NCBI GenBank assembly: GCA_029834535.1
Contig: JAQMWT010000577.1
Span: 1-64,000 of the forward strand
Direction of reading: 5' to 3'
Source: Chrysophaeum taylorii
Lineage: Eukaryota > Sar > Pelagophyceae > Pelagomonadales > Pelagomonadaceae
Length of the DNA stretch: 64,000 bases
The number at the start of each line of letters is the position of its first letter. The stretch's first letter is position 1. The position numbers and the translations under genes were made by a program. The notes below the pieces were generated by a model. It was not told the origin of the DNA and did not search any database. It saw only the letters and a list, made by a program, of their open reading frames with translations. Shown in pieces: positions 11,251-23,775 of the stretch.

Positions 11251-12480
11251 AAGCGGACGGGGTAGATGAGTCCGGTTCAAGGTGAATCAATAGGAGTGGT
11301 TCCTTGTGGAGAACATGAGTGATGTGCTCAGTGGAAAAGAGGAGATATTCCGCCAAGTCAGTTAAGGAAGATGATGTTGAACCATATTCAAATGATGACC
11401 ATGGGGTGTTCGGGTTATGGTCGATAAAACAGGTGGGTGTCAGGTAGGCATAAGCGTATTGCAACGGAGAGACGCCGAAAGCAGCAGCACGTTCAACAAA
11501 CATGGCAGTAAGGGACGATGGAAAGAGGCGAAGGGGACTCCATCCGTCGTAAGGTGGGTAGATACTGGTAGGCTGGCTGCACACTGGGTTTGCGAGAACA
11601 CACCATCGAGCAGTGAGTAACGAGACGAAAGATCGGTACCACAGGGAGTAGGTCATGGACAAGTAAAGCCTGTTCCCCCTCTGGGCTGATAGCGGTCCAG
11701 TGAATACCACCAGAGGTGTTGAGGGCGGAGAGAATGGGAGATTCGAACTCGACAAAACGATGCTGAAGATCACATCGCAAAATCAGCGAGTTTGCCACCA
11801 GCGGCGTTGTAGGCGCCAACAGTAGTAGCTTGAAGCCGGGCAGTGATGAAGGCGATGGATGAGGCTTTACGTTGGTTGGGGCGGCGAGAACCTGGGACAA
11901 GTTCGAGGTTATCTTGTGAATACAGGTCCTTGTAGGAAGGCAAAGAGGCGTGGTGGCGAGAGAGCATTTTCGTCGTCATCGACGGTTGAAGGAGCGGTAG
12001 GAGCAGTGTGAGAGGGTGACCGAGACGAGGACGGTGCGGCTGCGGGTTGAGGAGGAGGTGAAGGAGCAGTTGTAGTGGGCTGCCCCCTCTGAGTTTGATT
12101 CCCCCTCTGCAACGCATCATCGGGGTTATCATCTCGATTGGGCGTAATTTCGAAAGGAGTGGGTTGAGCATCAGGTGGAGGAGCATGTTCAGGTCCAAGT
12201 GTGGAGCGCTTGAGCATGTACGTGAATATGAGCTTGGAGGAGACTTGAAGCTGCCCATTTTCTGGGTTGAGAGCGACGTCAGCTTGATGGTCGACGTGTG
12301 GTGACACAAGCGGATTTTGTGCGTTTGAGCAGCAGAGGTATAAGTACCTGCGGCGTGAAGGTATGTACTTATGATGCTCATGGGGCTCCAAGTGTAGGAA
12401 ACATTCACTGCCGAAGATCTCGAGGAAATCATGCTGAGGGTTGGTAAGTTGGTTATACAGACATTGGTGTGGACTAATAA
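11250..12480 (-). other. Copia A linker between integrase and reverse transcriptase
   Basis: About 1.2 kb of proline- and serine-rich linker, as in copia B at 51.8-52.7 kb. It includes the SLHAAHG/GGIHWTA-type stretch and the repeated LNPENGQ segment that ends the integrase. No separate domain is seen. Confidence 0.5.
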
Positions 12481-13310
12481 TCGCGTGGTCTATGCGTTCG
12501 AGTGTTGTAGTCGGAAGAATGTTGTAGGACTGGGTTGTGTGAATGACAGCCCAGGGGAAATGAATGGCTGGTTCACAATCTTAGTACCACGGTAATGGGC
12601 ATTGAGAAGGTTACGAAGGCGGGTAGAAGAGGCAGAGGCAATGAACCCTATACTTTGCGCTACTTCGTGGATAAACGAATGAAGGTAAGGCGGAAAGGCA
12701 ATGAGGTTAATGCCTTTGTCGACACGGCACGGTGTGGTGATTTGCTGGCTAAAAGTATGGCCGGGGAGCGTCAGAGTAGACCGTACGAAGATGCACGTTA
12801 AGTTGGCTTCTGCAAAAGTTACACAGAAACACACAAGTCCAGCGGCAGTGTGAACTCAGTCGCATTGGTTGTGCGCGTAAAGAACGAATAAGGAAATTCG
12901 ACAATAGTTCTTTGAACAGGATATGTGGGTAAAGCCACCCCATTCGGAGAATAAATGGTGACGTCGCCGCCGTCACAGGCCCAAACTTCACCAGGCTGGT
13001 GAGTTTGTTCAAAGTTGGGCTTGGTATGATTAAAGTGATCGTGACCATGTCGTTTGTTGTGACTTATGCAATCGATGCATATGTCGCGGTAAGGAATGAC
13101 AGAAGCAAAGAAGCCGGGACGTGCAAGTACGCCAGGGGCTTTTGCAGCGACACTGTCAGGGCAGTGATGAGTGCGGTGGAAACGGTTTGCCCGCTCCTTG
13201 GCATTCTGATGTCCCACGGTGCCGTGTGGTAGGACTTTGCGAGGAATCAACTTTGCGGGCATGTGCTTCTTCCTACGCGCGTTGAATTTGAGCTCTGTGC
13301 GCGGATCCAA
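12480..13310 (-). pseudogene. Integrase of copia A (fossil)
   Basis: It matches the copia B integrase: the CIDC-HNK zinc-like stretch, GEVWACDGGDV around the first catalytic Asp, a second-Asp region before the FR-EHGIN-type segment, and the helix after FNHEV. The ASSTRLRNLLNAHY block corresponds to AASTRLRHMLNVSY in B. It sits directly downstream of the methyltransferase part, as in B. Confidence 0.75.
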
Positions 13311-13399
13311 GGAGGGTCTGTTGTCTGCGTCTTCAAAGGCGTCGTCAGCATGAGCATCTGAAGTTGCCGAAGTAATAGCTTCCTCAGGTGCATTTCATG

Positions 13400-15350
13400 A
13401 TGAGCGGTAGTTTAACGACATTTCGGTCCAGCTTCGGGTAGCGATGCGACTCACAATTGCGCTCGCTTGAGAAATGGTGTCACAAAAGTGCCTGGATTGG
13501 GACAATTCAGGAGTGATGAATGTATACTCATACGTCTTCTGCTGTAGTGCTGCATATTGCTGGAAGTTGGGTGCCAACATAAGAGACTTCAGGTCGGACA
13601 CTATGCGACAGATATGAGTATACAGAAGGTGATAAGTACCAGCAGCCAGTGCATTACTCCGAAGATCACAGCACAGATCACTTTTGAGGGACAGCAAGAA
13701 GGACTCTAGTGGACGGGTATGGTTGTTAGCACGTATGAGTTCACGGCGTGTTGGATAACGAAGCTTCCCATTGCGAGGATCGAGTAGGCTCATATTTGAG
13801 TATCCAGGTATGGTAGGTAAGGGAGCGAGCGTGGAATGAATCTTATAACCAAGCTTGCGATCACTGTTCCGTAGGTAGCCGAGGTAGCGACTATGAGACA
13901 AGTGATAATCTTCCAGAGCGAAATGTCGATCCTTAAAACATAGTTGGTCGCTGGCTGGATCATAAGCTGCGCAATGTGGGATAACAAGATCACACTGGAC
14001 AAGAAGATTTTTAATGGCAGAAAGATTGCCATGAGCTGTGTTGACCCGAGGATAGGCCTGTACAAGCCAAAGGTGTCCTTGAAAAAGTTCTAGGTGTATG
14101 GACTTGTCAGCTGGATTATCAGAGAAAGTCAGCGTGTAAATTGATCAAAATGAACCTACTGACGATTTGTACTTACTTGTTATGCTTGTTCTCAACAAGA
14201 AGGCTACCATCGGAATGTTTACCTCAGGAGAAGTAGATGCTGTGGTTGGTGGATGAGTTTGAAAGAAATAACCTGTGTGCATATTGGTTAGTTCCGAAGA
14301 TCGTGACATAATAGGACACAGGAGTGGGTGAGTTAGGCAAAAGCCTAGCAAACACGTTATAGAGTGTGATGAATGATTTGAGTCGAATAAGATTAGAAGA
14401 ACCAGGTAATGGTTGGTTGGTGGCACGCTTGAATCCCTCGTTGTGGTATGTACATTCAGAATGTGAGTTGTGAGTTGGTTGTTCAAGAGCTTGTTGGGAC
14501 TGAAGCCGGAGGAACAGAGAATCTGGAGTTTCAAGCTCTCTCATGCCCAACCGAACAGGTCCTGTGCGATAATATAATGGAAAATATTTTGGTGAAGACA
14601 CAATTGGCGGATCTTGGTATACTCGTACCCAGTCCTTGGCTAGTTCTCTCGACAACCAATGAGATTTTGGAATGGTAGAGAGATCGTCTGCGATAACCAG
14701 AAAGCTTTTCGGCTGTTGATCGGGCAAGGAGAGCATGTTGATGTTGCCTGTGTTATACCTGCGGGCGACACAGATCCACCTTTCCCGAGGTTGGTAGTCG
14801 CCACAAAGTTAAGTTAGGAATCGGTCTACGACATCAGCCGCGTAGTTTAGAGTGGCATGAACAAGATTAGCCACGGAAATGTGATCACGGTGTATTTGCT
14901 GATGCGGAGGTGTCATCTCTGCTAAGAGCACAAGGGGTTTGAGCAGTTTAATGACAGTTTGCATGCTATCGAATAGGGCATCATCGAGAGGGCTGGTCAA
15001 GTCAGACGTGTTGGTGTTTTTCAGAAGACCCCGGTTAGAACAGGGGGGTGTGTTTTCTACAACATCACAATGCAGTGTGCGTCTCTCCTCGTCGGTAACA
15101 GAGTGGAGATGGTTAATGAAGGAGGGGAGGGATTGAACAATCAACACATGTGGAAATCGTCAACGTAACATTCGCACAGGAGTATCATCAGACTCGACAA
15201 CAAGTTTAACACGGATGTTCAAGGCTAAGTCATTATTGACTTGGGAGAGAAACGCAGGGGCTGCTAGACCAGAACACGGTAACATGACAGATGGTTTACG
15301 AGATTGACCATTTTCAACAGAAAGGAACATTGGTCGGGAATGCTGTCACA
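13400..15350 (-). pseudogene. C5-cytosine DNA methyltransferase domain of copia A (fossil)
   Basis: Reading leftward: PCSGLAAPAF (motif I-like, about 15.27 kb), VVESDD (motif II, about 15.20 kb), DVVENTPPCSNRG with the Pro-Cys pair (motif IV, about 15.05 kb), LLAEMTPPH (motif VI, about 14.92 kb), CGDYQPRERW-CVAR (motif VIII, about 14.80 kb), TRRELIRANN (motif IX, about 13.73 kb) and SNALAAGTYH (motif X-like, about 13.65 kb). Order and spacing follow the C5-MTase family. Known members methylate cytosine using the motif IV cysteine and S-adenosylmethionine. The domain lies between protease and integrase, as in B and E. It is a fossil with several interruptions. Confidence 0.75.
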
Positions 15351-15439
15351 CCAGTCGTGTTGTGTTCTTGCGGAAGTATTCATTGTTCTGTCGGAGGTTG
15401 AGTAGTAGAGGGCAGAACCAGGGTCGTGAAGGCAGTTTG

Positions 15440-16330
15440 GTCATGAGATAAGAATATAGTGACAAAGGTCTCTGTTCTCATGATAGCGTTTTAGCGGGAA
15501 GGCCAACGAACGCAATTCCATGTTCCAGTCGCGAGCAAGCATGTAAGGTAAGCAAGGTAAAGCTGGCAAATCGTGGTCGACAAAATGGACAGGGATTATA
15601 ACGTCCGTGTCGATTATGCTGGTTAGATTGGACAAAAGTGGCTTGTCGCTGCTGTTGAGAGTTATAGTGAGCTGAGCCTTGTTCCACTCAGGAGCGGAAA
15701 GGACAAAAATATGACGTCCCTTTACTGGTCGTAAGAAAAGTGCATGGTCAATTTTAACATAACCGACAACAGGGTGGGCTGGTAACGGTGTCACGATGTT
15801 CTTGGTCAGCATAACATGCGAGACCGGTTGTTGACATGCGGCAGTTTGAACAACGGGAGCGATATCGGGATCGTCTGGAACGATATGATTAGGTATTGCA
15901 AAGTCAAAAGTTGTCATCAAATGTATTAATGCACAACAATCAATGTACAGGAATTGAGAATGGGGAGGGAGTTTATGATCCCGCAGGTATTTAGTCAGGA
16001 ATGCATTTTCGCTATGGACATTGTTGGACGAAATGCTTGATGCAAATAGGCTGGGCTGACTTATTAAATTAGATGCGGCAATGACTCTTGTGAAGGTGAT
16101 GGGGGCGACCGGAGGAGTCGGTTCCCCATTATCGGTGCCAAGACCATTCTCAATGTCGAAGGGCGACAGTCGAGCGTCTTTAGATTGAATATGAGGAGGA
16201 TTAGGCCGACCTGAGACTTGTGCTGAGATGTGAAGACACATTGCTGCTGTAACAACACTGCAACCCCGACCTATCTTACAAGCTTCATTTCTTCGACGTC
16301 GCAACCAAATGAAACAACGACGCTCCACGA
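15440..16330 (-). pseudogene. Protease region of copia A (fossil)
   Basis: It corresponds to the copia B part at 56.2-56.9 kb. A segment near 15.93 kb (FLYIDCCALIHLM) aligns with the copia B aspartic protease site segment YADTCASQHVV. The NVGYVKL/VVGYVKI, FLRPVKGRH and LPALPCLPYMLA stretches are also shared. Upstream, to 16.54 kb, lies a charged stretch that is probably the end of Gag. Confidence 0.6.
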
Positions 16331-16556
16331 AGCATGATACTCAGGTCGAAGTCTTCCATCCTCACCACATTGCTCTTGAGATATTATATTGCCTTGCATT
16401 CTATACATTTCGAGGGGGTCCAGCGAAATCTGCTCACTCCTGCTCTTATTTTGTTCGACGAGAACGCGACCTCTTCCTTGCCCATCTTCTTCCCTTTTCA
16501 CATAATCAAATAGGCCCTTGATTTGCTTCACGCTCATCATCATGAATTAGCGCGTC

Positions 16557-16622
16557 CCGTAGGTACGTAGGATTACATCCGTAGGTACGTAGGATTACAT
16601 CCGTAGGTACGAAGGATTACAT
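16557..16622. repeat. 22-bp tandem repeat, three units
   Basis: Three consecutive units of CCGTAGGTACGTAGGATTAC plus AT, the third with one change, at the edge between copia A and the next element. I see no other copy in the window. Confidence 0.9.
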
Positions 16623-17088
16623 GTTAAACTATGTGTTGTTCTATGTGTCGTCTGTTGTGTGCTGAGGCCAGGGGAACTAACCTGTTCCCTGAACTTAACC
16701 TGCCAGACTCACACGGTGAGACGGGATGGTTCTTCAGTGACTTTAGACCACTGCCTCGCGGAATACTCTGCAATCCTCCTTGACATCGTGGAACTTGCAA
16801 GTTTCCTCCTGCACACCACTCTTCGAACTGAACTCTTCATCTTGTCCACGACAAGATTTTTTTGTTTTTTAAATCCAGATTCGACTCTCCCCGAGTTCAA
16901 TCTGCGAGGGCGTAGAGATGGAAAATTCAATATAGGGCTATTATTATTCACCACACACTCCCAAAAACAGAAATTACTGTGTTCTACACCGTGCTGCTCT
17001 TTGTGTCGTAAGAGACAGGACGCTAAAGAGCAGCACTACCACTGCCGCATTCTCCACCAGGAGACATAGTGACTTTCACTGTTCTCTA
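16623..17088 (+). mobile_element. 3' end fragment of a TAGAGA-type LTR element
   Basis: An untranslated 3' region leads into the tract TGCGAGGGCG (16901-16910) and an LTR at 16911-17088 (178 bp, TAGAGATGG...GTTCTCTA) with the GAGACAGG and CTACCACTGCC boxes. The body of the element is missing on the left. Confidence 0.7.
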
Positions 17089-17174
17089 CGCCACCCAGAC
17101 GAGGTCCGCCTCTGATACTTTGTATGCGGCGATAGGGCGGATTCGAACGCGGATCGTATCTCGAGCGCATGAAA

Positions 17175-17186
17175 GGGCCCATAACC
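17175..17186 (-). promoter_or_regulatory. Copia-type primer-binding site, isolated
   Basis: GGTTATGGGCCC on the minus strand directly after CTCTCC, as at the LTR/primer-site junction of copia B (59553-59566). It probably marks the remains of a further copia LTR, split by C2, whose other part would be at 35995-36050. I see no LTR match to confirm this. Confidence 0.35.
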
Positions 17187-17220
17187 GGAGAGCCGTGGGA
17201 ATGCCGGTCCCGTGAGAGAT

Positions 17221-17396
17221 TCGATATCGAAAATTCCTCTCTAGCGTCACTATTCACACCCACACACCCCAACAACCAAGAATCACTGTGTCCAACACTG
17301 TGCCGCTCTTTGTGTCGTTAGAGACAGGGCGTTAGAGTGGCACTACCACTGCCAATCATTCTCTACCAGGGGCACAGTGATTTTTACTGTTCTCTA
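17221..17396 (+). repeat. 5' LTR of C2
   Basis: 176 bp, starting TCGATATCG (aligned with TAGAGATAG of the 3' LTR) and ending TTCTCTA. It contains GAGACAGGGCG and CTACCACTGCC. Confidence 0.85.
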
Positions 17397-17563
17397 GGTA
17401 TAGGCCCAGGTCGGTACTGGTAGAGAAACGCCCCTCCGAAAAGACATCGACTTCGATCGACGTCTCGGACAAAGGCACCGGATTTTCAGATAGTGCAATC
17501 TCATCAAGTTCCTGGAGTTTCCAAGACCGTAGTCAAGTCTCATCACCTGGTACTGGTGAAAAT

Positions 17564-18980
17564 GTGAGAAAACAACTTGCAAAGCGCAACCCCAACAACA
17601 TGGCGACTCAAGACCCCAGCGTCACGAGTCTGGGTTACCTGTACCAATTCATTCCATCACAAGAACACGCTCTCTGGCTCCTGGAACAGCTCAACGATAT
17701 CACAGCTAGTTTCGCCGCCGAATATGGCGCGCTCGCCGCAAAACACGCTGCCGAAAATGCTAAGCTCGCCGCAATAATCGAAGCCATGTACGAGCAACTC
17801 GACCAAGACCAAGATGAGCAACAAGATTCCACACCAGCCGTTCTTACGGAAGCCCCCATCAAGCATACTTCATTCGAAGTTGCGACCCAAGACCCGATCA
17901 TCTCGATGGTCATTCCCCCTCTGCTGTCCAGCACGTTCTCGAACATGGACAAAAACCACCCTATGCCGTCCACCCCGCCGGATGTCAAACACCCCACGTC
18001 AAAGTCTCGGCCCCCACAGCCGTCACCCCGGACCCTGGCATAGCCAACGTTACTCTACAACCTGACACACCCCATCTTCACAATGACACCCCACCTTGTT
18101 CGAATATCGCACCAGCGATGTTGAACACCCCACCACCACCACCACCACCACTCTTCATTACACCCTTCACTCCACCTACTCCACCGGAGCCCCCACCTCC
18201 TTCACTGGAGCCACCCTCCCCACTTTCGGCGACTCCCTCTCCACCATTTCCTTCTCAGGTTCCTCATCCCCCTCTCCCATCTCTTCGCCACGACAACAAC
18301 TCTCTTCGACAAGACCATGCCACCTATGGCCATGACGGCCCCGGCACCCCCATCCCTGACCATGCGCCTCTCGCGGCTAAAGCTCCTGCCGCTCCACCAT
18401 CGGCCCCTCCTGTCCGATCTTCGTCATCTTTCGAAAGTCGCTGTCCCCCCGATTTTCACTTCCATCCGCGTGATTGCGCACTCCACGGCTACGACCCTTC
18501 TCCCGTCACCACCCAAGCATCAGTCAACATTCCTTCTCCAAGTTCCCATGCACCTCCGTCCGCGCTCCAACAAGAGTTGGCCGCCGCACAAGTTGCACTC
18601 GACTCCCAACCGCGGACTTGGCCGCAGCCAAGGCCGCGCTCACCATCAAGGATAACGCTTTGTCCTCAACCAACACCACACTCATCATGGCCGACGCCGC
18701 TTTAGCCTCCGCCACCGCCAAGCTCGCCATCCAAGCTGGCGAACTGGTCTCCACCCACGCCGAACTCCATCTCAAGGACACCCAGCTCAGTGCACTAGAA
18801 AATGCCCACGCTGACATCCGCAACTCCCACTCCGAAACCCACGCCGTCCTCAACACCATCCTCGCCTCCTTAGACTGCACCAACTCCACCTCGGATGCTA
18901 CTTCGCATCTCTCACCTCTTCCCCCTACCCATCACCTACATTCACCCCCTTCCGAACACACCGCCTCCGATCAATAAAGA
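17564..18980 (+). pseudogene. Gag-like protein of C2 (fossil)
   Basis: It starts after the leader with MATQDPSVTSLGY..., then an Ala/Glu-rich coiled coil (AAEYGALAAKHAAENAKLAAIIEA) at about 17.7-17.8 kb. A proline-rich region follows with short Thr-Pro and Pro-Glu-Pro runs and the ATYGHDGPG motif, then a second alanine-rich coiled coil near 18.6-18.85 kb. It is collinear with C3 at 23.8-25.2 kb. It is interrupted a few times. Confidence 0.5.
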
Positions 18981-19017
18981 TGCACACGGAGAGAGACGCG
19001 ACGCTCCCACACCACAG

Positions 19018-19205
19018 GCGTCCGCATCTGCTGGCTATCCGTGTCCGCTGGGTGTCCGCATCCGCAGGGTGTCCGCATCCGCGGGGTGTCCGCGTCCGCA
19101 GGTGTCCGCGTCCGCAGGGTGTCCGCATCTGCAGGTCCGCTGGTCGCGGATACTTGCGGACTCGGTCCAAATCCGCTGGTCGGATGCGGACACGATCCGC
19201 ATCCG
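19018..19205. repeat. Minisatellite of GTCCGCATCCGCAGG units
   Basis: About ten imperfect units of 14-16 bp, built from TCCGCATCCGC and GGGTGTCCGC, with degenerate units after 19140. It sits in the C2 Gag-like region. C1 and C3 have no such array at the matching place, so it expanded in, or was inserted into, this copy. Confidence 0.85.
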
Positions 19206-22200
19206 TGAGCTTCTTTACCGATGAATCTCTCCCGCTCTTACCCGCGTGCCATCACCATCTCCACGGGTGCCCCGGACCCGGTTCTCCGGGTTCACCGCCC
19301 GCTCCACCTTTCTGTCCTCACCCCCCCGCCATCTCTGGCCCCTCCTCCTCTTCCACATCACTCTTCGCCTCTCCGGCACCCACTGTCCCCCTTTGCCCCC
19401 GCTCGCCTCCTTGGCCATCTGGTTCATACCAACTCGACCACATCCCCGCGCTCGAGTTGCGAGGGCGCACATCCAACACCGGCGACCGTACCCCCGTCAC
19501 CGGCGACGTTCTCCACGTACAAAGCAACACCAAGAAACAAGACTACCAATATTAAGATTCGACAACTTCGGAATTGGCAACAGACAGCTCTCTCCCCGAT
19601 GGTCACTACCACCATCACTTTGCCACGGCATGCACTAGGGCTTCACCTCTCATTGGGCAAAACGGCCCAGGAAGCAGCCTTGCCGACGAAACGCCAAGGC
19701 ACCTTGCTCCCACGACCAACAAGTCAACGCATAAGACACCTCAAGATGTTCCCGAGTATTACGACTACATCGACTATGGCAACCCCACTCGTGGACCAAC
19801 AACCGCAACACCTCAGATCCCCTAAGCAAGAGCGCTGCAGACTAATGACGACATCTTCTCTGATTCCGACCCCTGGTCTGATGCGCACAGTGAATAAGCA
19901 CGCCCAACTTCACTTATCTCGAAGATGGTCTCCCCGATCATCCCCGATCAACAACCCGATCCACATGCCTTCAGCAATGCCTCCTCTGTGTCACATCCAC
20001 AGGGACACCACACGCTGTCAACGGCATCGCGGTCACCATACCCGCAGAAATTCACCGCACGTGCAGGTATCAGCTCCGATTCACCAAGTACTTCCGCATT
20101 GTTCGAGATCCCTCGATCCGTCGCTCCCGAACACTTCCACCTGGTTCCACCTCGCAGTCTTCTCCCTCTGCAGACAGGCACGCGCTGACGCTGACCGACG
20201 CTCACTGCTGCGCCCAATATCCACCTTCCCGGCCGGGTGCACTGGATGACACTGCCCAGCAGGTGTATGGACCCATTTGCGATCACCGATTCACGAATCG
20301 CTGGATTTCGCAGCACATGCTCCGCCGCTCTCCCACTCTCAGTCAGAGGACGCACTCCTCTTGGATGCCGACCCTTGTGTCTCACCGCGACCAAGTTCTT
20401 GGCAAGCCTCCACCATGGCCGCAGTCACAGACACAGATATCGAGAGTTATGAGCGCTATAGTCAGCCACAAACTGTGAACCCTCCTATCGCGACCACTTC
20501 GGTCCTTTATGTCAGCTTACGTAGCTCTCTCCTGGACGCCACACGCTTACGCTACCTCCGGAAAATCGATGTTCCGCACTCAGGAGACACTCTCCACGCG
20601 CACTGCATAGACCCGCTCCACCTGCGCCGCTCCTGTCAGCATTTCCGCATAAGAGGAATGCACGACGAATGTTCCATGCCAGCTGCCGGCATAACAGGAA
20701 TGTACGACGAATGTGCCATGCCAGCCGCCGGCTCCACCGCAGACATGCACAATCGCCACGTACGATGCCTCCCTCCGCAGCTTCTTATCGCTCGGCACGT
20801 CACTCCTCATTCGCGGGCGCATGTCACAAGCCCGCACCTTCACATGCAATCCACGGCGATGGGCAACCCCGGTCACTCGAAACTCGCAGCTCCGGCCCCC
20901 GCACCTCCGTCATTGAGGATGCACCCAGCATGCCTGACCCCTCCATCGCCCTTGGCTCTACTGCATTCACGCACTAAAACCCCAGCGAACTCGCACTCTC
21001 CTTCGGCGATTCCCCTTGTCGATTTCCCGCACTCGACCCCACGTGTCTCGGGCCGGATATTCTCCAAAACGGCATCTCAGCTCACGCACCCATCTCCACT
21101 ACCTTGCAGACAGGTCAGCTGCGCGCCACACTTTTTTTGGCACCGATTTCGGACCACCTGCACTACGCGATCTTGCTCTTCGAGTATGACTCGCTTATCG
21201 ATGCTCTCCGCGTCACCGCCACTAACATCAATACACTTGTCCCTTCCACAGACGCCCCACGCCGCCACGTGTCTCACGACCTTCGGCTCACCAAAATAAG
21301 CCGCTCGCGCCCAGACCTAGTCGCGCGCGCCTTACGAGGGCGTATTTCCATTGGTGACCTCACAGGTCTTTCGACGCATTTCCCGACGTCCGACTTTGAA
21401 CTTGCGAGTCACCTCATGGCAATCCCCAATGCCAAGACGTCGGACGCTACGCAGACATGCCCTTGGAACTTCACATCCACGGAAACTGCCAGCCAAGTAA
21501 GCATTCAGCTCCCCATAGCTACTGCCCAACAGCTACTTCTCGTCTCGCACACAGTAACGACTACTATTTCGCGGCATCCAATGTACAAAAAGACGACAGA
21601 TAAGATCACAACGGCTAGCTACACCAGTCAGTCCATTGACGTAGCAGACAAGACATTGCAAACAAGCTGCACAGCACTGCTCCAGACTAAGAAGACGATG
21701 TCCAGGTCCAACGTTCAGTCGATTGACCACGCGCGCGTTCTGTCACTCGACCCTGCACTGCTACACGCTCCTGTGTCACTCATAGCTGATGCACTCCATC
21801 CGATTTATCAGTCCATTCGACATGTCCCGCTCGCAGAAGCAACACTGCAGGACGCACAGGCACAACATCAAGATATAGTTAAGCGCACCACGATTACGCG
21901 CACTCGCGCATTGCACCTATCCGATCACGATGAAATAAAGCTACAGCTACGCTTGCTCCCTTCGCTCTGGAAGACAAATGTCACCTTCCAACCTTCCAGG
22001 CACCTGATCCGCCCCTGCCGCTGCAATCCGCGCCAGCACAGACGATCTCGCTTCCCTGCATGACTACACAGATCAGGCACTAGCCAATGTCAGCACTCAC
22101 CAGAGTTATGCGCACCCGCTGGAATCTTACCAGCACGGCTACTGCAACCAGGCAGATCACTACACCACATCGGTTTCCCCTGATACCAGGTCGATGCATC

Positions 22201-23367
22201 ACTCCTTCGCGACCATTTCATGTCATCTACTGGACGATTGTGATCTCGAGCACGAACTCATCGCAATACGTGAGTCATATCCAAGCAGGGATCCTATTTT
22301 GGATCCAACCCAGCCAATCCCACAGGAACTTTGGCCACCAGACGCCACCCATATCATCATGGTTTCTCCATTAGTTCCTTCGATAGCTCTTGACTGCAGC
22401 AAGGACAAGACGCAAGCACCCCATGCGACTATATCCGCATCTCGTTTGGGACACAAGCACTTCCTTCGTGTCATATGTTTACGCTCATGGTACCGCCATA
22501 TACGGCAACCAAGATCGACGTGGGCTGCGCTCCACTCTTCTCTCTGAGCGTTACCCCTGACGTGCTGCTCCCGGCACTGTTAGCCAGCTCTATCATGTCT
22601 GATTCAGCTCCCATCGCCTTGTATGACGTCATACGTCATATTCCGATTACAGCCCAGACACCGCACAGGCTCTTGCGCACTCGCGACGGCACGATCGGCG
22701 CCCCTCTCGGGTTAGACTACCCACGTAGCGCCATCTTCATGGTACACTCACAGTCAACTGAGATGTACGATCGCTTGTTGCACAGTACGATACCCGAGCA
22801 TCTTTTGTTTCAGGTTCAACACAACACTGCCTTTTCAGTCACCGCTCACGCGCCCTCTCCGACCGCCGCCCGGCTCTGCGCTCGTTCCGCGACCACGGTC
22901 CCGCCGCCAGAACGGCAATTCGAAGATTTCACCAAGTATTAGTTACGAGGGCGCATTCGCTTTTAGCCTCCGAAAAGACCTGTCACGAATCATGTCAGCC
23001 ACGCTTCCTATGACTACTCTGGCTACATCGGAACTCGCTTTGAGGCACGTACTGAAGTCCCCTTTTATAAGGATCTCCGTCACGCGACCAGACCGGGTGA
23101 GAAATCGTCGTTCCTCCCAGCATCTATCCAAACGCGATTCCCGACGACCCGTGATGACACTAAGCTTCGTCCCCAATATACATCCGAGCCTCCTACGCTC
23201 TTCCGTCAGCCCTTTTCGGGTCACACCTCTCAAGTTTCAGCTCACTCGGCTTCGCCCCGTATGCTGCCATAAGCCACTCAAGCTCTGTCATGCCAAAGTC
23301 ATATGTCGTACTCACCGCCAGTCCCACATACGATATGCACGCCGCTTGCTGAAACACGCAGAGTCCT
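19206..23367 (+). other. C2 middle region up to the C3 insertion
   Basis: Collinear with C1 1-4360 and C3 25.2-28.6 kb. It holds only short interrupted frames with no known domain. Three GAGGGCG motifs occur, at 19460, 21335 and 22946. The last ~430 bases correspond to the beginning of the long unknown family C protein. Confidence 0.6.
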
Positions 23368-23556
23368 TAGAGATGGAAAATTCCATTTAGGGTTAGGACC
23401 CCACCCACCCCTTAGTTTCACACTCACACCTAAACACCCAAAATGGCTGTGTCGAACACCGTGCTGCTCTTTGTGTAATTAGAGACAGGGCGTCAGGGCA
23501 GCACTACCACTGCCACCATTCTCTACCAGAGGCACAGTGATTTTTACTGCTCTCTA
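23368..23556 (+). repeat. 5' LTR of C3
   Basis: TAGAGATGG...CTCTCTA, 189 bp, with a C-rich run near 23400, the AGAGACAGGGCG box and CTACCACTGCC. The family leader with CCAGTCCGGTACTAG follows directly. Confidence 0.9.
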
Positions 23557-23775
23557 GGTTTGTACCCAGTCCGGTACTAGTAGAGAAACGTCCTCCGAAA
23601 GATATCGATCTCGATCGACGTCTCGGACAAAGACTCGGGATTTCCAGGTAAGAGCAATCTCCTGAAGTTCCTGAAAGTTCTAATACCGTAGACAAGCCTA
23701 ATCGCTTGCTACTGGTGAAAAAAGTGTGAAACGTGTGAAAGGAAAACAACAACGCGCGAAACGCAACCCCAAAAC

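Larger units (their letters stand above)
10170..16545 (-). mobile_element. Copia A: element body without ends
   Basis: A minus-strand relative of copia B, in the order (reading leftward) Gag end, protease, methyltransferase, integrase and reverse transcriptase. LTRs, most of Gag, the RNase H end and anything beyond it are missing. It is more decayed than B, with roughly ten or more interruptions. It matters because it is an independent copy showing the methyltransferase in the same place as in B. Confidence 0.8.

Noticed and set aside
17089-17215. Possible tRNA gene on the minus strand (a GTTCGAATCC stretch near 17.13 kb)
   Set aside because: The bases around the T-loop-like stretch do not pair as a T-stem, and no cloverleaf can be drawn. 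The GGTTATGGGCCC nearby fits a copia primer site better.
18130-18240. CRISPR-like or structured repeat in the CAC/CCA-rich stretch
   Set aside because: It is low-complexity coding for proline and threonine, without fixed repeat and spacer lengths.
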